Positions 1 to 12,246 are shown, counted from the stretch's first letter. The stretch: DNA of 64,000 nt from Beta vulgaris subsp. vulgaris (GCF_026745355.1 NC_079206.1:46691252-46755251); one strand, 5' to 3'. Notes: generated by a model from the letters alone, not told the origin. Translations and numbers: made by a program.

Positions 1-1140
1 GTAAAGTCGAAGATTCCAGGAGCTCTTGAAGTAGATGTTGTTAGCAATACTAAAGAGGTGGTTACTAGTCCAAATGCAAGGTCAATGCCTCTAGTTGATG
101 GAGATGAAATGCAGGAGAATGTTTATTATGAGATTATGGAGAACACAGCTGAGAAGACTAAAGTTGATAAGCTTTCAGAAGCTTGGTCTACTGCTGTTAT
201 TCTATATGTTGTGGGTCAGACTCCCTCTATTGGGACTCTTATTAGGTTTATTGATCAGCACTGGAATCATGTAGGCAAACCTAGGATATTTCTTCATGAT
301 AAAGGGTACTTTATCATTAAGTTTGCTTCAATTGATGGTAGAAATGAGATTATGTATGTTGGACCTCACGTAATTAATAGTAGACCCATGATAATTAAGG
401 CATGGGCCCCTGATTTTGATTTTCAAGCTGAAGTATTAAGGGTTGGGCCTCTCTGGATTACGCTATATAACCTTCCTCTTAACTACTAGGGGACAGAGTC
501 CCTAAGTCGAATTGGTAGGATGATTGGAGTTCCTCTATTTGCTGATGAATGTACAACTCACCAGCAGAGGATCTCCTTTGCAAGGCTGCTAGTAGAAGTG
601 GATGTTACTGAAGAGCTGCCAAAAAGTATGAGTATAGACGATGGTTCTGGGAGAGTTATTGATCAAGTAGTCCGTTTTGAGTGGGCTCCTTCTTATTGTT
701 TGAAGTGTGATACTATTGGGCATGATTGTTCTAAGAAGAAATTTGCACAAGGAAAAGAAGGGCCTAATCCTATTCAGAGATGGGTCCCTGAGGCTGGTCA
801 GCCTACTATTTCTAGAACTCCTCTGAGTAGCAAGGAGAGTCCAAGGGAAGTAGTTGATGCTACTCTGCAGTTAGGGAAAGGGAAGGATGCTGCTGTAACT
901 GAGGAGATTGGTGGGGTTGCCACAGATGATGCAGTTTAGACTAGTGTTCCTGCAGTAATGAACACTGCGGCAGGGAGGGAAGTTGGTGAGGTCTCAAGGA
1001 GTGAAACATAGGCTCTAGTATGGGATATTGCTATCAGAAGACAGAAGGGAAAAGATGTTCTAGAGTCTGCAAGGCCTGGTGTGGTTATTCACAATGTGGG
1101 TGAAGATGGGAGTAGCTCGTTCACCCTTACCCCAGGTTAA
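1..1140 (+). pseudogene. LINE ORF1 (DUF4283-like, zinc knuckle), partial and broken
   Basis: ORF1 of plant L1 LINEs is a nucleic-acid-binding chaperone that coats the element RNA. Frame 1 is open from the window edge. A DUF4283-like domain runs from about 130 to 480; its typical WxPDF-type stretch appears here as WAPDFDF, followed by LPLNY. It is cut by a TAG at 487-489 where family members usually have W. The same frame resumes to 939 and includes a knuckle-like CLKCDTIGHDC, with spacing CX2CX4HXC rather than the classical HX4C. Further in-frame stops lie near 937-939 and 1009-1011, and the frame ends with TAA at 1138-1140. Confidence 0.85.
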
Positions 1141-1142
1141 TG
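1138..1142 (+). other. TAATG overlap of LINE ORF1 stop and ORF2 start
   Basis: The ORF1 stop TAA (1138-1140) and the ORF2 start ATG (1140-1142) share one base. Overlaps of this kind fit termination-reinitiation as the way ORF2 is translated from a bicistronic LINE RNA. The overlap is read directly; the mechanism is inferred. Confidence 0.75.
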
Positions 1143-4100
1143 ATAGTTTTTACTTGTAATGTAAGGGGGTTGGTTAGCCCTCTTAAGCTAGGAGAAATAA
1201 AAAAGTTCATGAGGCAACATCATGTGTTTTTTGTGGGTTTCCTCGAAACTCGAGTTAAAGCTCATAATAAAGATAGAATTATGAAGAAGTTTGGCAATAG
1301 TTGGAGATGGGAGCATAACTATGAAGCTTCAAGTAGAGGAAGAATCTGGATTGCCTGGAATCCTTCCACTGTTTCCGTTCAAGTTCTAATTAAAACTGCA
1401 AAAATGGTGCATTGTAGGGTAGGGGATAAACAAGTTGGGGATCAGTGGTTTCTTACAGTGGTGTATGGCGGAAGAGTCTTTGGGTGGATCTTGGCAACCT
1501 TGATAGGAGTATTCAGGAACCCTGGTGCATTATGGGGACTTTAATGTTGTTCTATCCACTGGGGATAGAGATAATGGTGCCCCAGTTTCTAATTATGAAA
1601 CTCAGGATTTTAATCAGCTTCTTACTCTCTCTGATCTTAGTAAAATGAAGTCGTGTGGTTATTTTTTCTCTTGGTCCAATAAAGGGACTAGTGATACTAG
1701 AATAAGTAGCAGAATTGATAGGGGATTAATCAATTCTCTCTGGATAACTAAATACCCTCATGTGGTTGTGGAGTATATGAATCCTGGTCTCTCAGATCAC
1801 TCTCCTTTACTGTTTCAATGTGCACAAAAGGACCAGAGTAAAGGTAGACCTTTTAAAATTTTCAATCATATGGCTGACCATGCAGAGTTCCTTCAGGTGG
1901 TTAGTGAGCAATGGCATATCCCTGGCAGAGAGGGGAGCAGGATGAATTCGGTGTGGTCAAAGCTTAAAAATGTTAAAGTTAAGCTTAAAATGCTGCGTAA
2001 AGCTGAGTTTGCTAATATGAGTGCTAGAATTGCTAATGCAAGGGAGGAGTTACAGAGAGTTCAAAAACAGATACAGAGCTCTCCATCATGCCCTGAGCTT
2101 ACTCAGCTTCAAAAGGAGTGCACTTTGAAGCTGCAGAAGTTATTGACTGTGGAAGAGGCTACTTTAAGACAAAAATCCAGAATTGATTGGCTGAAGCAGG
2201 GTGATTCTAACTCTCAATTCTTCTTTAATGCCATTAAAGAGAGATTTATGCACAACAGCATTGAAGTTCTCATTAATGCTGCTAGGGACAAACTTACAAC
2301 TGTTGTTGATATTGAAACTGAGGTGCTCAACTTTTATCACAGTCTACTAGGCACTGCAACTGCTAATCTCCCTTCAGTAGACATTTCCTTGTTGAGGTCT
2401 GGTCCTCAAGTTCAAGCTAGTGATGCTGTTATGCTCACCCAACCTATTATAGTCCAAGAAATAGAAGCAGCTCTATGGGCAATTGATGATGATAAAGCTC
2501 CAGGTTTTGATGGGTTTGATAGCCACTTTTTTAAAAAAAGCCTGGTCTATTGTTAAACCTGATATATGTGCTGTTGTGATCCACTTCTTTGAGTCGGGAG
2601 TTCTGATGCCTGATATCAATTGTACTCTTGTTACTCTCATTCCTAAGGTCCCTAACCCATCACTTGTTAAGGATTTTAGGTCTATAGCCTGTTGTACAAT
2701 TTTGTACAAGATTATTGCTAAAATCTTGACCAACAGGATGTAGAGTATGATTGGTAGTGTTGTTGACTTGGCCCAAGCTGGGTTTATGCCTGGAAGGAAC
2801 ATTTCAAATAATATTCTACTTGCTACAGAGCTTATCAAAAGCTATAACACTAAGCATATATCTCCTAGATGCATGCTGAAGGTTGACTTGAAGAAAGCTT
2901 ATGACTCTATTGAGTGGTCATTTCTGGAAGTTGTCTTGAGTGAGATTGGTTTTCCTTCTCAATTTCTGAAATGGATCATGGCATGTGTCACTTCTGTTTC
3001 TTTCTCTATTCTCATCAATGACAGTCCTTGCAAGCCATTCCTTGCCAGTAAAGGTTTGAGACAAGGAGACCCTATGTCTCCCTTTCTCTTTGCCTTAGGG
3101 ATGGAATATTTGTCTAGATGCCTGGGGCAACTGAAGTTCGATCCCAGATTCAAGTTCCATTCTAGATGCAAAAAGATAAAAATCACTCACTTGATGTTTG
3201 CTGATGATTTACTGATGTTTTCTAAAGCAGATCAGGCTTCTTTGCAGCTTGTCTCTGATGCTTTTTCCAAATTCTCCCAAGCTTCTGGTCTAGAAGCAAA
3301 TTTGGATAAAAGTCATCTTTACATTGGAGGGGTTGAGGAGAATCAAAGAGATATTCTGCAAACTATTGTGCATATGCCCCTTGGCTACTTCCCATTTAAG
3401 TACCTTGGTGTACCCCTCACCACTAGAAAACTCTTCTATAATGAGTGTAAGCCATTGATTGAAAAGACCATGGCTAGAGTTAGAGCTTCGTCTGTCAAAA
3501 AGCTCTCCTATGCTGCAAGAATTCAACTTATTAAGGCTATCCTTCATGGCTTTCAACTTTACTGGTGTCAAATATTTGTGCTACCTAAGAAGGTGTTCAA
3601 AGAAATCCAAAGCATTTGTAGAATCTTCTTATGAACTGGCCAGGAGTCTTATTCCAGGAAAGCTCCTATAGCTTGGGACTCACTTTGCTTACTTAAGAGT
3701 TGCGGAGGCTTGAACATTAAAAACCTTGCTCTATGGAACAAAGATGCAGTTGCCAAACACTTCTGGGTTGTTTGTCAAAAGTAAGACAGGTTATGGATCA
3801 AATGGTTGCATGAATGTTATATTAAATAGCAAAACATTTTCCTCATGGAAACACTTAATAGGTTGTCATGGTCCATAAAGAAGGTGTTGGAGAGTATAGT
3901 GATTTTTCATGACCTGCAGGCTGCACACATGCTTCAGGCTAATGTGTTTTCAATCAAGAAACTCTATTTGTTAATGTAGGTTGAGCATGATCATGTGAGA
4001 TGGAAGAGAATTATCTGCAAAAATAAAGCTAGTCCTAAAGCTTTATTTGTTACTTGGCTTATTCTCCATGGTAGATTGGCTACCAAAGATAGGTTATTCT

Positions 4101-4504
4101 CTTGGGGGATTACAGATGATGATTTCTGCCCCTTATGCACTGTTGCTAGTGATAGTATACCCCACTTATTCTTTGACTGACCCTTCTCTCAGAATATTTG
4201 GATTGTATGCTAGCAACATCTGAAAGTTGTGGTGGCCAGAAGGAATTTGGCTGAAGAAGTTCAAGTTGTAGCCTTGAAGAGTAAGAGGAAAGTAGCAAAA
4301 GCCCAGCTCTACTGTATGATGTTTGCTGAAGCTATGTACTAGATATGGCTCCGAAGAAATGCAAAGGTTTATGGGGTTCTTATGCTGGATACTGAAGCTA
4401 ACTTTAGGCAGATTTGTTTTCGTGTTGCTACTAGGTGTAATGACTGTACTAGACAACTTCTTCTTTGGTATTTATTTGTGTGTTTATGTATCTCTGCTAG
4501 GTAG
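1140..4504 (+). pseudogene. LINE ORF2: endonuclease, reverse transcriptase, zf-RVT (broken)
   Basis: ORF2 of L1 LINEs nicks target DNA and reverse-transcribes the RNA on it. An APE-like endonuclease starts at 1140, with CNVRG and the catalytic-type ETR triplet; its later part, with SDHSPL, is in frame 1 from 1525. The RT follows, with a KAPGFDGF-type motif near 2500, AYDS near 2900, GLRQGDPMSPFLF near 3055 and the FADD catalytic box near 3200. A zf-RVT domain is at about 3995-4180. Frame changes near 1500-1540 and 2480-2550, a TAG at 2741-2743, a TGA at 3632-3634 and later stops inactivate it. The C-terminal tail ends with TAG at 4502-4504, followed by about 160 bp of 3' UTR. Confidence 0.92.
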
Positions 4505-6184
4505 TGGAGTTAGCAGGGCTAAGATTTTGGTTTGATGCTCCCAGGCCCTTCCTAGAAGGTAAGGGGAGCTCATTCCTTTGTTCTTGTCCCTGGTGTTGAT
4601 AGGTTGTACCACTATTTCCTCTTTTTTTTTGTTATCAATAACAATTTTGAAATGCAAAAAAAAAAAAGCACAAGTTGTTGAGGTGCTCAGAGAGTTTCAA
4701 TATGTATTCGCCTATGAAGCTTCAGAAATGCCCGGCCTTGACGCCAAAATCATGTGCCATAAGCTGAACATCAAAGAGGGTTTCCGGTCAAGTAAAAGCT
4801 AAGGCATCAAGGTCCCGAAAGATGCAAAGCTGCAGCAATTGAAGTTAAGAAGCTACTTGAAGCAGGGTTCATAGAGGAATGCCAATACTCATAATGGTTG
4901 GCCAATGTTGTGTTGGTCAAGAAACCGAGTGGAGCGTGGCGCATGAGTGTGGATTTTACAGACCTGAACAAGGCCTGCCCAAAAGATAACCACCCTCTGC
5001 CCAAAATCGATAGGCTGGTCGATTCTACAGCTGGGCACGCCCTCTTAAGCTTCATGGACGCCAACACCGAGTATCATCAAATACCTATGGCCGAACATGA
5101 CCGAATACATACCACTTTCACCACCCCTTAAGGGGTTTATTGTTACAAAATGATGTCATTTGGCTTAAAAAATCTTTAGTGATCAGTTGGGTCGGAACAT
5201 CGAGGTGTATGTCGACGACATGATAGCCAAAAGCAAGGCCCAAGCTGATCACCCGTCTGACCTTAAGGAGACGTTGAACACGCTGAGAAAGTACCGCATG
5301 ATGTTGAACCCAAAGAAATGTGTATTCGGGGTAAAAAGGGGAAAGTGCCTCGGCTTTATGGTAGATGAAAGGAGCATCAAGGCAAATCCTGACAAAGTCA
5401 AAGCCGTGCTTGAAATGAAATCCCCGCGGAATGTTCGAGAAGTACAACGCCTGACCACCTGGCTAGCTGCACTCGGACGCTTCCTGTCGCGGTCAGCAGA
5501 TAAGAGCTTATCCTTCTTCAAAGCTCTCAAAAGAAAAGAGTTCACATGGGACGAAGAAGCCGAACAAGCCTTCGCCTCCCTCAAACAACATCTCTCCGCT
5601 CTCCTGAAACTCATGTCCCCCTTGCCGGGGGAAACGCTGTTTATGTATATGGGCGTCTCGGACTATGCGCTCAGCGCAGTGGTGGTGGCCGAGAGAGAAG
5701 GAAAGTAGCACCAATCTACTTCGTTAGCCGTGCTTTTCGAGGGGCAGAAGCAAAGTACAACGAAGTGGAGAAAATAGTCTTCGTTCTCGTCATGGCTAGT
5801 CGGAAACTCAAGCCCTATTTCCAGGCACATTAGATTAAAGTCCTCACCGGACAACCACTCAAAAAGGTGATAGAGAGTAGAATCCACTCCAGTCGGATGA
5901 CAGACTGGGCCGACCAACTTGCTGATTTTGGTTTGGAGTATGAACCCAGAAGGGGAATAAAAGCTCAAGCCTTAGCAGATTTCATAAGTGAATGCACAAC
6001 TCGTCCCCCGGTCGGCCAAAAGGAGGAGTGAGAATTGTTTGTGGATGATTCCTCCACCAAATCAGGGTACGGAGTCGGGCTAGTGCTCTAACCCTCGGCC
6101 GGAGATAAGATGGAGTATGCCATCAAATTTGAGTTCCTGGGGTCTAACAACGAAGCTGAGTACGACACTAGTAGAATAAACGCT

Positions 6185-6460
6185 ATTTGCTGCGGTGATA
6201 TTGCTGCGGTTTTACCTATACGCAGCAATATAACACGCAAAAAGAAAAGAAAAAATAGAAATTGACAATATTGTTGCGGTTCCCGCCCCAAAACCGCAGC
6301 AATATGGTATCAACAGGATTTTTTTTGAAAAAATTGACTTTTGACCCAGATATATTGCTGCGGTTTTCGTAAAAAACCGCAGCAATATATTAAAATAATA
6401 TTAAAAAAATAATATATTAATATATTGCTGCGGTTCTTGAAAGAACCGCAGCAATATCCT
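6185..6460. repeat. CACTA left subterminal inverted motif array
   Basis: About nine copies of TATTGCTGCGGTT or its complement, arranged mostly as facing pairs 15-25 bp apart that can form small hairpins. In characterised CACTA elements such subterminal repeats bind the transposase; binding here is inferred from position and repetition. Confidence 0.85.
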
Positions 6461-6480
6461 TAAAAAATAGTTAAAAAAAA

Positions 6481-7205
6481 GAGTATAAATGCATGAAATA
6501 ACCACTAGGGTTTGTTATTTTCCTTCAAATTCTCAAATCCTCTCTCACAGGCGTTTTCTCTTCAGTCCTCAGACTCCTCACCCTTTCACCCTCTCTCCTG
6601 TTGGATCCTTCACCCGTCACCCTCCCTCCTCCCGTCATTCACCCTCCTCTCACACACCGTCGATCATGGTGAAACGAGAAACACCATCTTCGCGCTCCAT
6701 CGACTGACTCCATTGACTGACTCCATCGACCATGGCTGAGACGCCATCTTCGCATATTCGAGAAGCTTCTACTGCTACTACCTTAGATGTTCTTGTTGTT
6801 CGACCTCTTTCACTTTAGATCTGTGGAAACGAAAGAACAAGCACCGTTCGTCGGTCGCTCGCCAGATTCAACAACAAAGGCGGCCGCAAGCCCTACCCTA
6901 TTACTCGTCGGAAACTACACGACCTTTCTCTTTTTTTCGCTGGAAATACACGGCCTTTGTCCTCTTTCTTCGCCAGAAATAAACAGCACCGCTCAACTCG
7001 CCGCTCTACTCGTCGCTTGACTCCACCAATCTGCTACACTGCTCGACTCGGCGCTCGAGTCCACCAATCGGCTGCGCCACTCTTCACCATCGTCGTGTGT
7101 CTCACTCAACGTCGTCTTTCACTCATCGTTATGTCTCACTCGCTGCTTGAATTTATTCGTTTATTTTTTTGTAATTTTTTCTACTATCCAAGAACTGAGA
7201 TCTAA
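6481..7205 (+). other. CACTA interior: TATA box plus leader-like sequence, possible captured host fragment
   Basis: Starts with a TATA-like GTATAAATG (6482-6490), followed by a CT-rich leader with ATGs at 6489, 6666 and 6732. Predicted peptides are serine/proline-rich and match no transposase I recognise. The richer base composition differs sharply from the AT-rich DNA on its right (7206-7540). It could be a captured promoter and 5' exon of a host gene, or simply element-specific filler. Confidence 0.4.
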
Positions 7206-7549
7206 AAGTGAATTTATTAGTTTTTTTTGTGATTTTTTTCGGAACTTTTTATTATTTTAATGAATTTGATGTTAGTTCATTCTTTTGATTTTCTTTTTTG
7301 CTGTGTATATGGTGAATTAATATGTTGAATTAATATGTTTATTTTGTTGTCTTTACAGTTTTAGAATGAAATTGGTTTAATTTTATATTTGTTGTTTTTT
7401 ATATTATATTTTTATGTTTTTGAATTTTGTATAATAATTTTTTGTCATTAGTATCAATCAATAATGTTTTATTTTCTTTTAACTTTTTTGTCTTTCAAAT
7501 TTGATGGCAAAATACAAAAAAAAAAATTTTTTTTTTTACGTGTACAGAC

Positions 7550-7840
7550 CCTATTGCTGCGGTTTTCCAAAAAGAACCACAGCAATATGTCTATTTTTTA
7601 TTATTAAATATAGCATATTGCTGCGGATGTCTTCACAAACCGCAGCAATATGCTTTCTAAATCTGATATAAAATAAATATATTGCTGCGGTTTTGCCTAA
7701 AAACCGCAGCAATATTTTTCGATATTGCTGCGGTTTAAAACCGCAACAATATAAATAATACCTATTGCTTCCCCCCTAATTGTTGTGCGCCCAAAACCGC
7801 AGCAATAGGGCACTTTTTAACCGCAGCAAATAGCATTTAT
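7550..7840. repeat. CACTA right subterminal inverted motif array
   Basis: About eleven copies of the TATTGCTGCGG motif or its complement, again as facing pairs, mirroring the left end. A few are degenerate (GTTGCGG, CCACAGC). The AT-rich stretch 7206-7545 between the leader-like part and this array shows no gene. Confidence 0.85.
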
Positions 7841-9404
7841 TCTACTAGTGCGAGGCCCTCATCTTAGGGCTTCAGCTCTGCATTTTGGCTGGGGCGACAG
7901 TAGTTGAGGCTAGATCTGACTCATAACTCATAGTAGGACAGGTCACAGACAAGTATGAAGCCAAAGAAGACAATATGCGGATGTATCTGGCCAAAACATA
8001 TGAATTCCTCAAGAAGCTATCTCACTTCCACATCATCCATATACCACGGTCGAAAAATCAAAAAGCTGACGCCCTAGCCCGCAGGGCCAGCTCAGCAGAG
8101 GGGTCTGCCCCTCGGACAATAATGTGGGAGGTGCTCCACCAGCCGAGCATAAACACCAAGGAACAGTTGTTCCTGAGTAGGACGTCCACCTGGATGGAAA
8201 AGGTGGTCAGATATCTGAGGCATGGAGTACTTCCACAGGATCCCAAGGAAGCCGAGAAAGTCAAACACCGATCAGGATGGTACCTATGGCATGATGAGCA
8301 TATATACAAGAAATCATACACTCATCCACTCCTGAAGGGAAATTACATTATGAGGGAGATACACCAGGGAGCATGTGGTAGGCACCAAGGCGGAAGAACC
8401 ATAGCTAGAAAAGCCTTAAGGGCGGGATATTACTGGCCTACCTCAAAGCAGATGCTCAGGAGTTGGTGAAGAGATGTCCTTCCTGTCAGATCCATTCGGA
8501 CATCTCAAGATCACCGGCCACTCCCCTCACTTTAATACAAGCAGTCCTTCCATTTGATAAGTGGGGCATGGACCTACTCGGTCCTTTCCACAGCCTCCGA
8601 TTAGCGCAAATTCTTGATAGTGGCCATAGATTATTTCACCAAGTGGATAGAAGCCGAGCCACTCGCCACCATCACTTACAAGCAGGTTCAGACATTCATA
8701 TGGAAGATTATCATCACCAGATTTGGGTGCCAAGAGCCTTAGTGTCAGATAATGGCAGACAATTCAACAGCAGACCTTATCGGGAATACTGCGCGTGCTT
8801 CGGCATACAAACTAGGTTCTCGCCAGTGTCCCGACCGCAAACCAATGGCCAGGCCGAGTCCGCCAACAAAATAGTGTTCAAAGGGATCAAGAAATCCTTA
8901 GTTGCAACAAAAGGAGCTTGGGTGGATGATTTTCCTAGGGTGCTCTGGTCGGCACGGACAACCACTTAGGAAGCCACTGGTAGTTCCCCATTCGATCTAG
9001 TGTATGGCAGTGAAGCAGTCCTCTCAGTAGAACTCGGCATCCCCTCACCTCGGATAACCTTCTATGACTTCGAGAAAAATGAGAAAGAAAAGCCCATCAA
9101 CTTAGACCTGCTACCAGGATCGAGAGGCAACGCCTTGTCACGATTAATTCGTTACAAGCAAAGAGTAACTCGGTAATTCAATCGCCGAGTAAAAGTTAGG
9201 CCCATCCAGCTCTGTGACTGGGTAGTGAGGAAGGTCGAGGCGACATGACTCTCGCATCTCAAAGGAAAGTTGGGAGCAAATTGGGACGACCTTTACAAAG
9301 TCATTAAAGTCATCAAGCCTGGCACGTTCCGGCTAGAGAACTCTGAAGGAATTCCACTTGCTCGGCCATGGAACGTAGACAACCACAAAAGATTCTATGT
9401 CTAA

Positions 9405-9777
9405 TGTTAGTCAATTGCAATTGGGGCATATATGTACAATGTATGACTAGCCAAACATATGGCATGTAATTGCTCAGACCAATTTAAGATCATATGTATG
9501 AATGACTTTACCAGTCAGCCAAGACTTAACCAGTCAATTTGTTGTGTATATCTAAAGCAAACATGATTTAACCAGTCCAGCAATACAAAACAAAAACTTA
9601 GCGAATGAACAAGTTCAAACAACTCAGAGTTGGTTGGACAACATGAGAGATTGCAAATGACAAACAAAGAAGTTAATCAAAAAGTTCACATTTCATTTAT
9701 TAAAAGGTCAATTACAAAATAAGGCCTGGTATTACCAAAAGCCAACTAAAAAAAACTAAGTAGAAGGAAATAAGAAT
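9405..9777. other. Spacer between Tat integrase and antisense ORF
   Basis: About 370 bp with no open frame of note, lying between the convergent ends of the polymerase and the antisense ORF. I see no LTR or polypurine tract in it. Confidence 0.6.
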
Positions 9778-12246
9778 CTAGGCAACAGGGGGATCGACCG
9801 ACTTATTGGTGCTTCCAGTGAGCTCCTCGGATCTAGCCACCTCGGTCTGAGGATCTTCTTCTTCAGCCTCGCTCGACTCATCATCAGAAAGGCCAATGTT
9901 CAGCTCAGCCGATCCTCAGCGTCGGCCAAAGTCTTATAGCTAGCCATTGCCTCATCCTAAGAGAAGGAAGGATGTGACCCGGCCATCGCCTTCTTCATCC
10001 TGCCCAGGGCATCATCCTCCCCCATCTTTTGGGCAGTCGCGTCGACCTGATTCGTAAAAGTCTCACAGGCCCTGGAATCCCTCCAGGAGTTGAACCACTC
10101 CTCCTCGGTGCAGACGAGCTTCTCAATTTTAGCCAGCCATGCCATCAGTTCAGTAACTTGTCGCTGAGCCTCGGTTGTCTTCACCTCGGCCGCGAGCTTT
10201 GCCGTCACCACATCCTCCTTGGCAGCAATAAGGCTAGCCTTCTCAACTGCCCAAGTATCTCGCTCGACCTGGAAATCCTCCTGGTCCCGCTTGATGCATC
10301 GTTCGATGTTGGCCAAATTGGCCTCGGCCACCCTTTGGCCCTCCTTGGCCGTATGAAGCTCTTTTTCCCCTTGGCATTCAGGTCCTCCACCTTCTCGGCC
10401 AGATGGACCCTGTTCTTGGCACATTGGCCAACCGAGCAGAACACTGAAAAGAGCAAAAAGGTTGAACGAATGAGTTGAACAAAAAGTTGAGCAAAAACAT
10501 AAGTTTAGGAAAGCAGTTGCGAGTCACCTCGACCCAGCAATGGAATAGGTTGTCGGTCTCCTGACCCCCGCTCGAGTTATTAATATACTCTTGATCGGCG
10601 AGGCCATAAAGATAGTGTTAGTCCAACGGGTATCCAATCCGTGAGAATCCAGCTCAGTAAAGGGCTTCACCAAAGCCAGGCTTATCGCCTCTGGGTCGTC
10701 AGTCGACTTGCGAGGAGGGGAAGCTGGAGTTTACAGAGGAATATCAAACGGCCGGAAGTCACTAGAGTGGAGTGATATAGCGACCTCCTCGGATTGTTTG
10801 ACATGCCCCTCGGCCCGTGGGTTGTTCACCTCCACGGACTTAGTCTTTTTCGCCCGTTCAGCTTGGGCCTTGGCGACCGCCTTCTCGGTCTGAGTAAAAT
10901 TTATCTGCATCCCTCTCCTTCCTTTTCTTGGAAGCCTTGGGCTTCGAAGGGTCCGAAAGTTTTGCCAAAATGGTTAGTCGGACATTAAAATCGCTATGCA
11001 GAATGACCAAGTGAAATAAACTAACCTTGGTGGAGGGGGAACACCAAGAGACTTGTCCTTTTAGCTCGGCCCTCAACTGCGCGACCCTCATAGCAGCGTT
11101 GCTTCATTTATTAGCCATCTCCAGATTTGAGTCAAGTAGAAACGCTAAGAAGGAGTTGTAATGAAAACAAGCGTTAGTCTGGCAAAAAATAACAAGCAAA
11201 TATAAAGCAAATAACCCCCTCGACCGATTACCCTTGGGAAATGTCCAACTTAGTCCAACTGCCGACAACAGATGCTCGTTCTTAAACAAGCGGCAGCACG
11301 GCAGCCAGTTGCTTGCGACATAAATCTCCCCTCCCTAGAAGAGCTTGGATTTAGTCCGCATATAGCAAGCAGCTACCGCCTCTTCCTCGGATAGCTCTGA
11401 AACCCTGAAGTTTAACTCGAAATTGGGCTCTACCTACGGTCGGACGGTAGGGATCCCCCAGTCACCTCCAAAAAATACGAAGGCAAACTCCCACCTAAAC
11501 CCTTTCTGCGACGAGGGCAGGTCGAGCACAACCTTGTACCCTTGTCGGATCTGAAAATACCACCACCCTGGACCGTTTTCTCCCGCCATTATTTCAACAA
11601 GTTTGAACATATGTCTCCAAAGGGTAAGTGTCGGTCGGACACTCAGTATTTGCTATGATGCCTCCCCAGGAGTTCGGAGAGATATGGCTTATAGTTAAAT
11701 TGTAGGTATTCAACAGGTCCATCTCCATCGACTTGCAGTAAACTGCGGTGCTGCCCGGAGGAGGAGTCAGTACCGTATGAAATGCCTCCAATCGGACCAA
11801 CATATAGGGATCCCTTATTTGGAAGCGGGTCACTTGCCCCCTCGGATCATCATGAAAGGCCTTCATCAATGAAGGCAAAGGAAACTTGGAACCTGGACCC
11901 CCCCCTTCGGATCCAGGTCTGGATACTCCGGTCGGCCAGAAGTCGATGTCTCTTCTCCATCTTCCGACATGGTTGCCCTCACTACACCATCAACAAGATA
12001 CTTGTCTAAATAACTCTTAGAGAAAGTAAAGGCAAGGGACACTTCCCAAGGGAAGGCAATATCGCCCTCGGCCTCCTCCTCCACTGACGATGAGGGGCTC
12101 GGAAGCAGAACTGCGTCGGGAACGACCGAGGGGTCCGGGCAGCTTATTAAGGTGAACACCAGAGTTATTCCCATCCCTCTCACCTCCTCGGACAATTTGT
12201 AGGGAGGCAAGGTCGGAGGTGTGACCGACTCGGAAAAATCTCCCAT
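9778..12246 (-). pseudogene. Tat antisense ORF (aORF), broken, intron-bearing
   Basis: Tat-lineage elements often carry an extra ORF on the opposite strand between pol and the 3' LTR; its role is unknown. Reading leftwards from 12246, an acidic N-terminus (11866-12246) shifts frame near 11870 into a domain resembling the plant 'putative gypsy-type transposon' family, with LEAFHTVL and PNSWGG. A GWWYFQIRQGYK stretch follows near 11560, then EEEAVAACY near 11380 and a basic KASKKRKERD near 10930. A coiled coil (9957-10424) and an acidic tail ending at 9778 complete it. At least two canonical intron-like junctions are visible. Stops and frameshifts disable it. Confidence 0.75.
10444..10527 (-). 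other. Candidate intron in Tat 1 antisense ORF
   Basis: On the minus strand the donor reads GAG|GTGACT and the acceptor CTTTTCAG|TGTTC, with a T-rich tract before it. The 84-bp gap has no long open frame in phase, while coding-like sequence lies on both sides. A second candidate lies near 10997-11035, with donor AAG|GTTAGT. Splicing is inferred. Confidence 0.5.

Larger units (their letters stand above)
1..4668 (+). mobile_element. L1-type LINE, 5' end off the window, decayed
   Basis: Non-LTR retrotransposon with ORF1 (DUF4283-like RNA-binding protein), ORF2 (endonuclease, reverse transcriptase, zf-RVT) and a 3' tail ending in an A-run at about 4657-4668. The sequence is open from base 1, so the 5' end lies to the left. 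Directly after the A-run comes Tat-type Ty3/gypsy polymerase sequence, so this LINE inserted into that element. The target duplication cannot be checked because the left flank is outside the window. Frameshifts and stops make it inactive. Confidence 0.93.
6166..7850. mobile_element. Non-autonomous CACTA (En/Spm) transposon
   Basis: It begins CACTAGTAGAATAAA and ends with the inverse; the terminal inverted repeats match over about 31 bp with one mismatch. A 3-bp target duplication CGA is present at 6163-6165 and 7851-7853. Removing the element and one CGA restores continuous RNase H codons around EAEYEALILG of the host Tat. Dense subterminal motifs flank an interior without transposase. The near-perfect termini and clean target site suggest it is younger than its host. 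Confidence 0.95.
4669..9404 (+). pseudogene. Tat pol remnant: RT, RNase H, archaeal-like RNase H, integrase
   Basis: Encodes the replication enzymes of a Tat element. RT begins near 4670 and includes VDFTDLNKACPKD near 4945 and the YVDD box at about 5208-5219. Between FGLKN (about 5160-5177) and DQLGRN there is an internal deletion removing about a dozen residues expected in this family. The first RNase H covers about 5600-5830. A second RNase H starts near 6030 with a FVDDSSTKSG stretch, is interrupted by the CACTA element at EAEYE, and resumes at 7854. Integrase runs from about 8300 (HHCC-type zinc region near 8370-8500) through WGMDLLGPF near 8560 to the typical C-terminal RFYV stop at 9402-9404. 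Stops at 5129-5131, 5706-5708, 5830s and 8967-8969, and frame changes, break it. Confidence 0.88.

Noticed and set aside
10029..10478. 149-residue plus-strand ORF
   Set aside because: Shadow of the antisense coiled-coil ORF on the other strand.
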